Source of the DNA: Chondrilla cf. caribensis
Taxonomy: Eukaryota; Porifera; Demospongiae; Chondrillida; Chondrillidae
Assembly (NCBI GenBank): GCA_964020155.1
Contig: OZ026548.1
Span: 5,673,897-5,688,896 of the forward strand
DNA length: 15,000 nt
Direction of reading: 5' to 3'
A program made the translations under genes and the position numbers. Below the pieces are notes generated by a model. It was not told where the DNA came from and ran no database searches. It saw only the letters and a program-made list of their open reading frames with translations. Positions within the stretch are counted from its first letter, which is position 1. Every line of letters begins with the position of its first letter. Positions 14,673 through 15,000 of this stretch are shown in pieces.

Positions 14673-15000
14673 GTACATACAGAAGTACACATATATGCAT
14701 GGATGTACATATGTAAATGTATGTCCTGCTGTATTGCATATGTATATACTCAATGTACATACAGCACGTGTATATGTATGTGTCTTAAGTATATGCGTAT
14801 GGTGTGTGAATGCTCGTTAATCCACCACAGTTCATTTTCAAAACATATGGTCGATTAATGAGTTCTGCGGACTACCCAGATGTTCGTTAGTACTGGCTCA
14901 TGTACACAATGTCAATAAGTAATGCTAGCAAGTACCTATGATAAGAAGGGCAGATTAGTTGGGCCTGTCAAGGTACTTGCTAAGCAAGTTTGATTCCACT
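14673..15000 (+). other. SBNO intron 17 (partial)
   Basis: TGTA/TACA-rich sequence followed by an inverted repeat at 14923-14986. The next SBNO exon (expected to start MTGRKG) was looked for and not seen. Confidence 0.7.
14923..14986. repeat. Inverted repeat (MITE-like hairpin)
   Basis: Left arm TGCTAGCAAGTACCT (14923-14937) pairs with right arm AGGTACTTGCTAAGCA near 14971-14986, with one extra base in the right arm and about 33 bases between them. A related but weaker arrangement lies near 4922-4991 (CAGTAAGTACCT / AGGTACTTGCTATC). Confidence 0.6.

Overview
The window looks like nuclear DNA of an intron-rich animal. It has GT-AG introns, protein families known from animals, a eukaryotic tRNA gene with a Pol III T-run terminator, and many (GT)n microsatellites and minisatellites. 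Short introns (from 66 bp) and a compact layout suggest an invertebrate, possibly a sponge or another early-branching animal. The species cannot be named from the sequence. No bacterial genes, viral genes or CRISPR arrays were seen.

Three protein genes can be assembled exon by exon. (1) On the minus strand, the first three coding exons (1358 down to 213) of a P-loop NTPase like TTD14 (TRPL translocation defect 14); the gene runs off the left edge. (2) On the plus strand, a complete homologue of PRR11, a proline-rich cell-cycle protein, in eight coding exons (1486-3521). It shares a 127-bp head-to-head promoter with gene 1. Its frame closes only if one base is missing from a C5 run in the polyproline exon. 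(3) On the plus strand, 17 exons (3884-14672, 949 codons) of a strawberry notch (SBNO) homologue. They cover the disordered N-terminus, the whole N-terminal helicase-like lobe (Walker A, DECH box, SAT motif), an acidic Ser/Asp linker and a conserved LDEL helix. The C-terminal part lies beyond the right edge.

A complete tRNA-Phe(GAA) gene (9580-9652) sits in sense orientation inside a 151-bp SBNO intron.

The most unusual aspect is how repeats meet splice sites. Four 5' splice sites are the first units of GT-rich repeats. One exon end, with its donor, is tandemly triplicated. A 30-bp minisatellite that starts six bases after a weak donor carries repeated GTGAGC donor-like sites. The other introns hold a 40/42-bp minisatellite, a 36-bp and a 47-bp array that share a motif, and small inverted repeats. 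I see no new multi-gene system. The strongest observations are the PRR11/TTD14 divergent pair, the intronic tRNA and the splice-site repeats.
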